Shown piece by piece: positions 7,090-15,794 of a DNA stretch of 64,000 nucleotides. Within the stretch, counting starts at the first letter, position 1, and each line of letters begins with the position of its first letter. The stretch is from Sphingomonas endophytica (lineage in GTDB: Bacteria; Pseudomonadota; Alphaproteobacteria; Sphingomonadales; Sphingomonadaceae). Location: the NCBI RefSeq assembly GCF_014199415.1, contig NZ_JACIJN010000008.1:124001-188000 (forward strand). Direction: 5' to 3'. Both the position numbers and the translations under genes were made by a program. The notes below the pieces were generated by a model. The model saw only the letters and a program-made list of their open reading frames with translations. It was not told the DNA's origin and made no database searches.

Positions 7090-9951
7090 CTAGAATTTGA
7101 TGCGTGCACCGAAATTGTACCGCGCGCCCGTCTCCTGAAGCAGCAGGAACCGCTCCTCGATCGCCGACCATTCGTGAATGCGCTGATTGGTGACGTTCAC
7201 GCCCTGAACGTAGAGTTGCAGGTTGGGCGTGATGTCGTAGCCGACGTTGAAATCGAATTGGCCGTAGCTTGAGCGGTTGCGCGGGCGGCTCTGATCGGAG
7301 CGGCACGAGCGAAGATAATCCGACCGCCAATTGTATGAGCCGCGCGCGGAGAGGCCATATTTTTCGTAGAAGAGGCTGCCGTTGGCGGAGTGCGGCGAGA
7401 GGCCGTTATACCCGCAATCATAGTCAGCGAGCGACGCGTCGCGCTCGGCCTTGCTTTCGACATAGGTGTAGTTGCCCGCCACCCCGAACCCTGACAGCAC
7501 GCTCGGCAGCCAGTCGAACGTATATTGCCCACCGACCTCAACGCCGCGGATGTAGCCGCTCTGCCCGTTGCGGGTGCGGGTGTCCTGATAAGTCCGGCCG
7601 AACCGCTGCACCGGTACGGTTTGCAGTTCGAGAAAGTTGCTCAATTCCTTGTAGAACCCGCCGACGCTGACATAGCTGATCGAGTTCAGGTAATATTCGA
7701 TCGAGAGATCGTAATTGGTCGATTTAAACGGCTCGAGCGTGGGATTGCCGCCGCTCGACAGCGGGACAGAAATACGGCCGCCAAACGAGTTGTCGACGCC
7801 CAGATCGGTCAGCGTCGGTCGCGTGACGGTCTGCGAGAAGGCGGCGCGCAGAATCAGTTTTTCGGTGGCGTTGTATTTGATGTTCGCCGAGGGGAGCGCG
7901 TTGACGTAGCTGTTGCGAACCGCGATCGGCGTCGATGGGCCAAAAGTGTAGATCAGCGTGTCGTCACCGCGCGCGTTGGTGACGTCGATTACCGGCTGGT
8001 CGAAGCCGCGTGAGATCGTCTGCGTGCGCACCACGCGAACGCCCGCATTGGCGCTCCAATTTTCCCCGCCGAACGACATGGCGATATAGGCGGCGAGCAG
8101 CCGTTCGTTGACGTTGGCGTTGCTGCCGGGGTTTTCGCGCAGGCCGAACGGACCGCCCGGCAGCGCCAGCAGCCGCGCCGCCTCAGCGGCCTGCTCCGCT
8201 GCGGTACGCCCCTGACGCGGCAGCGCGAGTGTCCTCGGATCGGAGAGGAAGGCGATGATGGCATTGGGATCGTAGGTGAAGAACTGTCGCGGCGCGCTCT
8301 CGCTGCCGGACACGCCAGGAAGGAAGTTGTCGAGCGTGTAGGTCGACAGCAGCGACGGATCGATCGGGATCTCATAGCCGGTGTAGGCGCTGTTCCCATC
8401 GCGGTTGCTGAACGAGCGACGATCCTTGGTCCGGTCCGAATAGGCAACGCCGATCCGCACCGAACGCAGGATGCTGTCGTGGATCTTGTAGTCGGTGTCG
8501 AGGTGGAACTCGGAGCTGGTGTCGCGCACCCGGTCGGCGTCGACCCCGGTGTAGTGCGCACGCATCAGCGAGGGATCGGTGATGTTGCCGAAGTTCGACG
8601 CGATCGGCAGGTCGCCGTCCTTGTTGAGATCGAAGCGCGGGCTGGTCTGCGCCAGTGAGCCGACCACGACGAACTGGTTGGGGGCACGCCGGGTCGCCCG
8701 GGTCGTCGAGGCATCCAGGCGTACCTCAACGTCCTCGGCGGGGTTCCACTTCAGATTGCCGCCAATCTGATAGGTCTGCGTCTGACGGATGTTCTTGCTG
8801 ACGATGTTGTCGTTCTGCGACAGCGACACCAGGCCATTGAGCGCCGGATTGGCAGCAAGGAACTGCTGGCCGGGCCGGTTGAAGCCGATTGCCGAGTTGG
8901 TATCGTCGAGCTGTACACCGATATACGGGCTCGAATAGAAATTGGCGAAGGTGTTCGCGTCGGCGAAGACATCGAACTTCGAATAGATGCCGTCGATGGT
9001 GAGCAGCAGTTGGTCGCTGACCTGCGCCTGCACTGCTCCCGCCACGTTGATGCGGCGACGGCGATTGAGTTCGCGCCGGTAGTTGACGCTCTGTGGCACA
9101 TTCACGGTCGTACCGGTGCTGGTGATCGCACCTGGCAGCAGCCCGACGGAGTCCGGGGTGCCGTTTACGAAGTTCTGTGGGCCGTAGAGCCAGCCGCCGA
9201 TATCGACGGAGTCGATCTGGCTGCGCCGGTCGGTGTACGAGCCGGACAGCACGATCCCGAGCGTCTTGGCCTCGTTGGTGAGGGAGGTCACGGCCGAAAG
9301 GTCCGGGCTGACCTTCTCGCGCAGCGTGTCGTAGATCCCGCCCGCCGAGGCGGCGACATGGAACCCGCTGCGTCCGTCGAGCGGGCGCGCGGTGATGATA
9401 TTGACGGTCGCGCCGATGCCGCCTTCCTGCAACTCGGGCACGCTCGACTTGAAGACGTCCGTGCGCTGGATCATGTTCGACGACAGCACGTCGAACGAGA
9501 ACTCGCGGCCGGGATTGTCGGTCGCCATGATGCGGCCGTTGACCAGCACGGTGTTGAACTCGGGCCCGAGCCCGCGCACGGTGATGAACTGGCCTTCACC
9601 GCCGGACCGATCGATCGCCACACCCGTGATGCGCTGGAGCGACTCAGCGATGTTGGCGTCGGGGAACTTGCCGACGTCTTCGGCCGAGATGCTATCGACG
9701 ATCTGCTGCGCGTCACGTTTGATCCTCGCGGACGACGCAAGGCTGCTGCGAATGCCTGTGACGACAATGTCGTTTGCGGCGTCGCTGGCGCCAGGACCGA
9801 CCTGCGCCGCAACGGGCGTCGGCTCTTGCACGGCGCCGTCCGGGCTCACCTGCGGCGCGCCAGCGGCCGGCTGGGTGGCGTCCTGTGCGATCGCCGGCAC
9901 GGCGAGCATGGCACCGCTCACCAGAAGCGCGATCTTCAATCGTAAGGCCAT
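7090..9951 (-). CDS. TonB-dependent receptor (carbohydrate-type)
   Basis: 953 residues with a signal peptide (LKIALLVSGAMLAVPAIAQ), a Gln/Pro/Ala-rich linker, and NDIVVTGIRSSL as TonB box and plug start. The plug follows (DAQQIVDSISAEDVGKFPDANIAESLQRITGV, read in pieces, then TVRGLGPEFNTVLVNGR), then a long 22-strand barrel ending in the aromatic residue of ARIKF. The FPDANIAESLQRI signature is typical of Caulobacter/Xanthomonas/sphingomonad receptors for oligosaccharides. It should import a glycan fragment across the outer membrane using TonB energy. The GH36-like gene follows on the same strand, and a second GH36 gene diverges from its promoter side, suggesting an alpha-galactoside. Confidence 0.88.
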   Translation of the reverse strand: MALRLKIALLVSGAMLAVPAIAQDATQPAAGAPQVSPDGAVQEPTPVAAQVGPGASDAANDIVVTGIRSSLASSARIKRDAQQIVDSISAEDVGKFPDANIAESLQRITGVAIDRSGGEGQFITVRGLGPEFNTVLVNGRIMATDNPGREFSFDVLSSNMIQRTDVFKSSVPELQEGGIGATVNIITARPLDGRSGFHVAASAGGIYDTLREKVSPDLSAVTSLTNEAKTLGIVLSGSYTDRRSQIDSVDIGGWLYGPQNFVNGTPDSVGLLPGAITSTGTTVNVPQSVNYRRELNRRRRINVAGAVQAQVSDQLLLTIDGIYSKFDVFADANTFANFYSSPYIGVQLDDTNSAIGFNRPGQQFLAANPALNGLVSLSQNDNIVSKNIRQTQTYQIGGNLKWNPAEDVEVRLDASTTRATRRAPNQFVVVGSLAQTSPRFDLNKDGDLPIASNFGNITDPSLMRAHYTGVDADRVRDTSSEFHLDTDYKIHDSILRSVRIGVAYSDRTKDRRSFSNRDGNSAYTGYEIPIDPSLLSTYTLDNFLPGVSGSESAPRQFFTYDPNAIIAFLSDPRTLALPRQGRTAAEQAAEAARLLALPGGPFGLRENPGSNANVNERLLAAYIAMSFGGENWSANAGVRVVRTQTISRGFDQPVIDVTNARGDDTLIYTFGPSTPIAVRNSYVNALPSANIKYNATEKLILRAAFSQTVTRPTLTDLGVDNSFGGRISVPLSSGGNPTLEPFKSTNYDLSIEYYLNSISYVSVGGFYKELSNFLELQTVPVQRFGRTYQDTRTRNGQSGYIRGVEVGGQYTFDWLPSVLSGFGVAGNYTYVESKAERDASLADYDCGYNGLSPHSANGSLFYEKYGLSARGSYNWRSDYLRSCRSDQSRPRNRSSYGQFDFNVGYDITPNLQLYVQGVNVTNQRIHEWSAIEERFLLLQETGARYNFGARIKF

Positions 9952-10295
9952 TCAACCCCTCCCGGATGATTGTTTCTCTCTGGATACGAGTCGCTCGACA
10001 CCCGACCTGATGATCGTGGTGCTTCGAATCCAGTAACGGGCAGCACGGAGCAACGCCGATTAACTTCGTTCATGTGCCGCTACATGCATCGATCGGCCGA
10101 TACTCTGCTCGAGAATTAGCACCGGCCCATGCTGGATATCGGTGGTGGCTTCTGCTCAACTGAGCGTCGCTAAGTTCAATTCCACGCCTACTGGCAGCAG
10201 CTTTAATCGGATAAAAAGTTTCCGCCAAGCGCTTTTTTTGTCCACCTATCTGATTTAACAACAGAAAACGCTGACTCGCGCAACGATACGTCGGA
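9952..10295. promoter_or_regulatory. Divergent control region between TBDR and GH36 gene
   Basis: This 344-base stretch separates oppositely transcribed genes and is AT-richer than its surroundings. Around 10211-10240 it carries ATAAAAAGTTTCCGCC, then the palindrome AAGCGCTT (10227-10234), then a T7 run. The palindrome is a candidate operator; LacI-type operators often centre on GCGC or CG. No convincing coding frame was found. The promoter call rests on layout. Confidence 0.4.
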
Positions 10296-12377
10296 TTGAC
10301 GGTCGGCGGAGTAACAATCTTGTCGGCACGCTGCGGGGCTGCCCGCCACCGTTTGCGACAGTCAGGCGCAGGTGCGTTTTATGGGGGAGGCGCTGTGGCT
10401 ATCGTGGTATTCGGCGCTTTGCGCTCGTGTTTGCGCCATCGTCTTGTCGGCGCTTACGCGCACCGGTGGCTCCAACCCGTAAGCCACCGGTGCAAGCGAC
10501 ACGCGGCGCGCGCATCAGGGTATCTGACGCTTGCTGCTGCGCTCGCGGGATGCCTCCTTCCATCGGTAGCGCCAGCGCAAGCCACAGCGGCCGTCTCGGC
10601 AGAGAAGCAGCGAGTGGTGATGGTCGCGGGACGGGAGGTCGCCGTCGTTGGCGATCTCGACGGCTTTGCTCTGAACCTTCGAACAGAACCGATCGCATCG
10701 GGTGTGGACCGGCTGATAGTGACGCTGACCCGCGCCACGCCCGCCCCGCCGCCGCGGCTGACGATCCGCTGGTCGCAGCCGTCGGTCGACATGGCGGGGA
10801 TGTGGACGCCGGACGCAGGACTGGGCCGAACGATCGTGCCCGATTTCGCAGCGACGAGACTGCGCTCGACGCTCACCGCCGCCGCGCCGGTGCTGACGCT
10901 GTACGGACGCGACGAGCAGAACCGGCTGACGGTTTCCGCCGAGGACGCAGTAAACCCCGTCCTGCTCGCCGCCAAACTGCGCGAGGAGGACGTGCGGGTC
11001 TACAGCAGCGTCGAGCTGTTCAGCGAACGCCATGCGCCGCTCACGCGCTATACAACGAGCCTGCGCTTCGACACGCGCGCGATCCCCTTCTCGGCCGCGC
11101 TCGGCGATGTCGCGACCTGGTGGTCGCGTCAGCCGGGCAAGCAGCCGCTCGCGGCGCCGCCCAGCGCCCGCGAGCCGCTCGACTCGACATGGGTCAGCTA
11201 CCACCAGAACATACCCGAAGCGGTCGTTCTGGCAGAGGCCGATGCGGCGGCGCGGCATGGCCTGAAGGTGATGATCGTCGACGACGGCTGGCAGACCGGC
11301 GACAGCAACCGCGGCTATGCGCATGCCGGCGACTGGCAGCCCGAACGGCTGCGCCGGATGCGGGTCGTCACCGACGCGCTGCACGCGCGCGGGATGAAGG
11401 GGATGCTGTGGTTCTCGGTGCCGCTGGTCGGGGACGAAGCGGCGGTGCTGCCGCGCTTTCGCGGCAAGATCCTGCGACGCTGGGCCGACCAGCGCACCAA
11501 CGTCCTCGATCCGCGCTACCCCGAGGTGCGCGCCTATCTGATCGAGACCTTTCGCCGCGCGGTGCGCGACTGGGGCTGGGACGGGCTGAAGCTCGACTTC
11601 ATCGACATGTTCAGCAGCGACGAGACCACCGTGCTCAACCGCGCCGACGGGCGCGACATGGCCTCGGTCTATGAGGCCGTGAACCGCCTGATGGTCGATG
11701 TGATGGCGGCGCTGCGCGCGGTCCGTCCCGATGTAATGATCGAGTTTCGACAGCCATACAGCGGCCCGGTGATCCGCACCTTCGGCAACATGCTGCGCGC
11801 ATCCGACACGCCCAACGCCTCGATCCTTAACCGCCAGCGTATCGTCGACCTGCGGCTGCTGGCCGGCGCCACCCCGGTCCATGCCGACCCGATCGTGTGG
11901 CATCCGGACGAGCCGAGCGACAAGGCGGCAGTGCAATTGCTCGACACGCTGTTCGCCGTCCCGCAGGTGTCGATGCGGCTCGACAGCCTCAGCCCGGCGC
12001 ATACCGCGATGCTGACGCACTATCTTGCCTATTGGCGCGCCAACCGGGAAGTTCTGCTCGACGGACGATTCAGGCCGGAAGGGATCAACGCCCAATATGG
12101 TCTGGTCCGCGCCGTGACGGCGAACAAGCAGATCGTCGCCGCTTATGCCGATCGTGCGATCGTGCTTGACGCCGCTGCACCGGCGATCGACCTCGTCAAC
12201 GCCACGGCCTCGGCGCGGCTGGTCGTGGACGCGACCCGCGACCTCGGCCGCTACGAGGCGCGCGCGACCGACGCGGAAGGACGGGAGGTGTCACGCACGG
12301 CGCTCGACTTGACGCGCGGCACCCATGTCGTCGCCGTGCCGCGCGCGGGTATCGTTGCGCTGGTTCGACGGCCGTGA
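10296..12377 (+). CDS. GH36-like alpha-galactosidase (melibiase family), exported
   Basis: 693 codons if the first TTG is used. The true start is unclear, because the first ~75 residues are arginine-rich and the signal-like stretch YLTLAAALAGCLLPSVAPAQA begins near residue 76. The catalytic barrel shows VMIVDDGWQTGD, then WDGLKLDFIDMF with the K-L-D nucleophile Asp, then RASDTPNASI with a probable acid/base Asp. An N-terminal beta-sandwich and a C-terminal beta domain fit clan GH-D. It is a distant relative of the enzyme at 5324-7000 and diverges from the TBDR, so the three probably serve one galactoside-type substrate. The following acyltransferase start overlaps its stop by 4 bases. Confidence 0.72.
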   Translation: MTVGGVTILSARCGAARHRLRQSGAGAFYGGGAVAIVVFGALRSCLRHRLVGAYAHRWLQPVSHRCKRHAARASGYLTLAAALAGCLLPSVAPAQATAAVSAEKQRVVMVAGREVAVVGDLDGFALNLRTEPIASGVDRLIVTLTRATPAPPPRLTIRWSQPSVDMAGMWTPDAGLGRTIVPDFAATRLRSTLTAAAPVLTLYGRDEQNRLTVSAEDAVNPVLLAAKLREEDVRVYSSVELFSERHAPLTRYTTSLRFDTRAIPFSAALGDVATWWSRQPGKQPLAAPPSAREPLDSTWVSYHQNIPEAVVLAEADAAARHGLKVMIVDDGWQTGDSNRGYAHAGDWQPERLRRMRVVTDALHARGMKGMLWFSVPLVGDEAAVLPRFRGKILRRWADQRTNVLDPRYPEVRAYLIETFRRAVRDWGWDGLKLDFIDMFSSDETTVLNRADGRDMASVYEAVNRLMVDVMAALRAVRPDVMIEFRQPYSGPVIRTFGNMLRASDTPNASILNRQRIVDLRLLAGATPVHADPIVWHPDEPSDKAAVQLLDTLFAVPQVSMRLDSLSPAHTAMLTHYLAYWRANREVLLDGRFRPEGINAQYGLVRAVTANKQIVAAYADRAIVLDAAAPAIDLVNATASARLVVDATRDLGRYEARATDAEGREVSRTALDLTRGTHVVAVPRAGIVALVRRP

Positions 12378-14521
12378 GCGGCGTGGCCGTGCTCGCCGCG
12401 CCCGGTGAGGTGTCTGGCGCGGCGGCGACCGCGCCCGATGCGATCGCCCCGGGCAAAAGCCATTATGTCGTGCTCGACGGGCTGCGCGGCGTCGCGGCGC
12501 TGATGGTGGTCATGTTCCACACGTTTGAGGCCTATTCGTTTGGCGATCCGACGCGGCAGATCATCAATCACGGTTATCTTGCGGTCGACTTCTTCTTCCT
12601 GCTGTCGGGCTTCGTCATCGCCTATGCCTGTGACGATCGCTGGGGCCGCATGGGCGCGTGGGACTTCTACAAGCGGCGGTTGATCCGGCTTCAGCCGATG
12701 GTGGTGCTTGGCAGCGTGATCGGTGCCGCGCTTTTCTACCTGCAGGCGGGGGCGCTGTTCCCGAAGATCGCGGCGACGCCGGTCTGGCAGATGTTGCTGG
12801 TGATGCTGCTCGGCTGCACGCTGCTGCCGCTGCCCAAGCAGCTCGATATCCGCGGGTGGGACGAAATCCACCCGCTGAACGGACCGGCGTGGTCGCTGTT
12901 TTACGAATATGTCGCGAACGTCGCCTATGCGCTGGTGCTGCGGCGGCTGTCAGTGCGGGCGCTGACGATCCTGGCGGTGCTCGCGGCGGCGCTGCTGCTC
13001 CAGGTCGCGTTGCTCGGCGAACGGCGCGACCTTGTCGGTGGCTGGTCGCTCGATGCCGCCGGCATCCATGTCGGGCTCGCCCGGCTATGCTACCCGTTTC
13101 TCGCCGGCATGCTGCTGATGCGGTCGGGGTGGCGGCTGCGCAACCCGCAGCCATTCGCGATCAGCACCATCATGTTGATCGTCGCCCTGGCCCTGCCCCG
13201 GATGGGGGACACGCCCCACCATCGGACGAACGGCCTGTACGATGCGGCCTGCGTGTTGCTGCTTTTCCCGCTGGTCGTCGCGATCGGGGCGGGGGTCAAG
13301 ACGGTGACGGGCGTGAGCGTGCGCGTCGCCCGCTTCTTCGGCGCGCTGTCTTTCCCGCTCTACATCACGCATTACCCGCTCATCTATTTCTACACCGCGT
13401 GGGTGATCGACCATAAGGTGCCCGCAAGTATCGGCGCACCGGTTGGGGTGGCGCTGGTCGTCGCGGCTGTCGCGCTCGCTTATGCCAGCCTCAAGCTCTA
13501 CGACGAGCCGGTGCGACGCTGGCTGGGCCGACGCTTCCTTTCTCAGGTCGCTCGCCGACTCGTCCTCAAAGGGCGCGAGGTTCTTGAAATGCGCGGGGCA
13601 GCAGCAAACGGGTACGGCCTGATCACTCGCCCGTCACCCGGCACAACAGAACGGGCGTCGTTGCCCCGCTCATTGCAAATTGACGAACGCGCCGCCGTCG
13701 ACCAGCAGCGCGGCGCCCGTGACGTAGCGTGCGAGGTCGGAGGCCATGAACACGATCGGCCCGGCGAGATCCTCCGGTTCGCCAAGCCGGCCCAGCGGAA
13801 TGCGCGCCGCCATGCGCGCGCGCTTGTCAGGATCGGCGAGGTCGTCCTTGTTGATGTCGGTGAGGATCGTCCCCGGCAGCACCGAATTGCAGCGGATGCC
13901 GTACCGCCCCAGCGCAATCGCGGCCGATTGCATCAGCGAGTGCACGCCGGCTTTGGTCGGCGTGTAATGCGTCTGATACTCGCCGCCGACCAGCGCCGAG
14001 ATCGACGACACCGCGATGATCGCGCCGCCGTTGCCCTGCCGCACCATCTGGTTGGCGGCAGCCTGGACCATATAGAAGGCGCCATGCAGATTGACTCGCA
14101 GCGTGCGCTCGAGCGTGGCGGCCGGCATGTCGAGGAAGGCGTGAAAGGGGCAGATGCCGGCGTTGCTGACGAAGACGTCGACGCCGCCCAGCGCCGCGGT
14201 GGCGGCGGTGACGAAGGCGGTGGCGCTCGCGGGCGCGGCGACGTCGCCGTCGACGGCGATCGCCTGTCGTCCCAGCGCGCGGATCGTCGCCACGACCGAG
14301 TCGGCGTGGGCGCGATCGTCGAAGTGGTTGATCGCCACATCGGCACCCTGGCGGGCGGCTTCGATCGCGGCGGCACGTCCGATCCCGCGCGATCCACCCG
14401 TGATCAGAACGCGTTTTCCCTCCAGCAACATGCTCGGTCCCCCTACCATTCGATCCCCAACGCGCCGCGACCCCTTCGCCATTTACGCGGCTCGGTTGAC
14501 GGGCGCGCTTCCATTTTATAA
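12374..14521 (+). CDS. Acyltransferase family 3 (OafA/YrhL-like) with run-on C-terminus
   Basis: Starts at GTG 12374 inside the previous stop (GTGA). The first ~395 residues are a multi-pass membrane acyltransferase: YVVLDGLRGVAALMVVMFH, the DFFFLLSGFVIAY helix, FYKRRLIRLQP, NGPAWSLFYEY, FPLYITHYPLIYFY. Such enzymes O-acylate sugars or other molecules at the inner membrane. After about 13560 no family sequence remains, yet the frame stays open to 14521, antisense to the whole rhamnose dehydrogenase gene. Frame -1 would stop at TGA 13585-13587, giving a normal ~404-residue protein, so a recent frameshift or sequencing error is likely. The last ~310 residues look non-native. Confidence 0.7.
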   Translation: MSGVAVLAAPGEVSGAAATAPDAIAPGKSHYVVLDGLRGVAALMVVMFHTFEAYSFGDPTRQIINHGYLAVDFFFLLSGFVIAYACDDRWGRMGAWDFYKRRLIRLQPMVVLGSVIGAALFYLQAGALFPKIAATPVWQMLLVMLLGCTLLPLPKQLDIRGWDEIHPLNGPAWSLFYEYVANVAYALVLRRLSVRALTILAVLAAALLLQVALLGERRDLVGGWSLDAAGIHVGLARLCYPFLAGMLLMRSGWRLRNPQPFAISTIMLIVALALPRMGDTPHHRTNGLYDAACVLLLFPLVVAIGAGVKTVTGVSVRVARFFGALSFPLYITHYPLIYFYTAWVIDHKVPASIGAPVGVALVVAAVALAYASLKLYDEPVRRWLGRRFLSQVARRLVLKGREVLEMRGAAANGYGLITRPSPGTTERASLPRSLQIDERAAVDQQRGARDVACEVGGHEHDRPGEILRFAKPAQRNARRHARALVRIGEVVLVDVGEDRPRQHRIAADAVPPQRNRGRLHQRVHAGFGRRVMRLILAADQRRDRRHRDDRAAVALPHHLVGGSLDHIEGAMQIDSQRALERGGRHVEEGVKGADAGVADEDVDAAQRRGGGGDEGGGARGRGDVAVDGDRLSSQRADRRHDRVGVGAIVEVVDRHIGTLAGGFDRGGTSDPARSTRDQNAFSLQQHARSPYHSIPNAPRPLRHLRGSVDGRASIL
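13670..14431 (-). CDS. L-rhamnose 1-dehydrogenase (SDR family)
   Basis: 253 residues from ATG 14431, chosen because AGGGGGA lies about 7 bases upstream. It is a classical short-chain dehydrogenase: VLITGGSRGIGRA cofactor loop, NAG (SNAGI), catalytic Ser in AVSSISA, Y-x-x-x-K in HYTPTKAG, and LPGTILTDIN. It should oxidise L-rhamnose to L-rhamnono-1,4-lactone, the first step of the non-phosphorylating pathway (LRA1). The assignment rests on its position opposite rhamnonate dehydratase and on the following lactonase, KDR dehydrogenase and RhaT genes; the fold alone does not define the substrate. It is transcribed divergently from the rest of the pathway. Confidence 0.8.
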   Translation of the reverse strand: MLLEGKRVLITGGSRGIGRAAAIEAARQGADVAINHFDDRAHADSVVATIRALGRQAIAVDGDVAAPASATAFVTAATAALGGVDVFVSNAGICPFHAFLDMPAATLERTLRVNLHGAFYMVQAAANQMVRQGNGGAIIAVSSISALVGGEYQTHYTPTKAGVHSLMQSAAIALGRYGIRCNSVLPGTILTDINKDDLADPDKRARMAARIPLGRLGEPEDLAGPIVFMASDLARYVTGAALLVDGGAFVNLQ

Positions 14522-14522
14522 T
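14496..14522 (+). promoter_or_regulatory. Probable promoter of the rhamnose operon
   Basis: TTGACG at 14496-14501 and TATAAT at 14517-14522, with a 15-base spacer (slightly short). It lies about 75 bases upstream of the rhamnonate dehydratase start, in the divergent gap facing the rhamnose dehydrogenase gene. Confidence 0.5.
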
Positions 14523-14548
14523 CAGCAAACTCACCATGTGGCAAAACA

Positions 14549-14570
14549 ATCCGGCTGGTGGTGGCCGGAT
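14549..14570. promoter_or_regulatory. Inverted repeat ATCCGGC-N8-GCCGGAT, possible operator
   Basis: A perfect 7-base inverted repeat lies between the proposed promoter and the ribosome binding site of rhamnonate dehydratase. Its position just downstream of the transcription start would suit a repressor site or an mRNA hairpin. No rhamnose regulator gene is next to it in this window. Confidence 0.3.
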
Positions 14571-14596
14571 CGGTGCCGATCGGGGGAGGGTGCGCG

Positions 14597-15784
14597 ATGG
14601 GGCTGTCGAAGATCAAGCACGTCCGCGCCTTCACCGCGACGGGGGGCGGCGCCGACTATCACGACCAGCAGGGCGCACACTGGATCGACGATCATATCGC
14701 CACCCCGATGAGCCGCTATCCCGAATATCGCCAGTCGCGGCGCTCGTTCGGGATCAACGTGCTCGGCACCCTGGTGGTGGAGATCGAGGCGGAGGACGGC
14801 ACGATCGGCTTCGCGGTGACGACCGGCGGCGAGCCGGCCTGCTATATCGTCGAACGGCATCTTGCGCGCTTTCTCGAGGGGCGCGATCCGGTCGAGGTCG
14901 AGAAGATCTGGGACCAGATGTATTTCTCGACGCAATATTACGGGCGCAAGGGGCTGGTCATCAATGCGATCTCCGGCGTCGATCTCGCGCTGTGGGATCT
15001 GCTCGGCAAGCTGCGCGGCGAGCCGGTGTGCCATTTGCTCGGCGGCGCGGTGCGCGACGAATTGCAGTTCTACGCCACCGGCGCGCGGCCGGACATCGCG
15101 CGCGATCTGGGCTTCATCGGCGGCAAGCTTCCGCTGCATCACGGACCGGCGGAAGGGTCGGAAGGGATGGAGAAGAACATCGCGCTGCTCGCCGATATGC
15201 GCGGCAAGTGCGGCGACGATTTCTGGCTGATGTACGATTGCTGGATGAGCCTCGACGTGGATTATGCCACGCGGCTGGCGCAGCGCGCCTGGGACGAATG
15301 CGGGCTTAAATGGATCGAGGAGGCGCTGAGCCCCGACGATTACTGGGGCTATGCGCAGCTGAAGAAGAACGCGCCGCGCGGGCTGCTGGTGACGACCGGC
15401 GAGCATGAGGCGACGCGGTGGGGCTTCCGGATGCTGCTCGACATGGAATGTTGCGACATCATCCAGCCCGACGTCGGCTGGTGCGGCGGCATCACCGAAC
15501 TCATCAAGATCGCCCATTATGCCGACACGCGCGGCGCGATGGTCATTCCGCACGGCTCGTCGGTCTACAGCTATCATTTCGTGGTGACGCGCCACAATTC
15601 GCCGTTCGCCGAATTCCTGATGATGCACCCCGGCCCGACCGAGGTGGTGCCGATGTTCGCGCCGCAACTGCTGGGCGAGCCGGTGCCGGTCAATGGCCGC
15701 ATCCGCGCGTCGGCGCTCGATCGCCCCGGCTTCGGGGTCGATCTCAATCCCGACGTTCCGCTTCACCGTCCCTATACCCATTGA
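14597..15784 (+). CDS. L-rhamnonate dehydratase
   Basis: 395 residues from ATG 14597, preceded by GGGGGAGGG. This enolase-superfamily enzyme removes water from L-rhamnonate to give 2-keto-3-deoxy-L-rhamnonate (LRA3/RhmD step). It shows the N-terminal capping domain ([18 protein letters not shown]), then barrel metal-ligand regions around [20 protein letters not shown] and [12 protein letters not shown], and a C-terminal [11 protein letters not shown] carrying the catalytic His typical of rhamnonate dehydratases. It is the first gene of a five-gene run ending in the RhaT importer. Family identity is strong. Confidence 0.9.
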   Translation: MGLSKIKHVRAFTATGGGADYHDQQGAHWIDDHIATPMSRYPEYRQSRRSFGINVLGTLVVEIEAEDGTIGFAVTTGGEPACYIVERHLARFLEGRDPVEVEKIWDQMYFSTQYYGRKGLVINAISGVDLALWDLLGKLRGEPVCHLLGGAVRDELQFYATGARPDIARDLGFIGGKLPLHHGPAEGSEGMEKNIALLADMRGKCGDDFWLMYDCWMSLDVDYATRLAQRAWDECGLKWIEEALSPDDYWGYAQLKKNAPRGLLVTTGEHEATRWGFRMLLDMECCDIIQPDVGWCGGITELIKIAHYADTRGAMVIPHGSSVYSYHFVVTRHNSPFAEFLMMHPGPTEVVPMFAPQLLGEPVPVNGRIRASALDRPGFGVDLNPDVPLHRPYTH

Positions 15785-15794
15785 GGACCTGCCG

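Noticed and set aside
10515..12095. 526-codon open frame on the minus strand
   Set aside because: Fully antisense to the GH36-like gene, which carries clear catalytic motifs; the antisense product has shadow-type composition.
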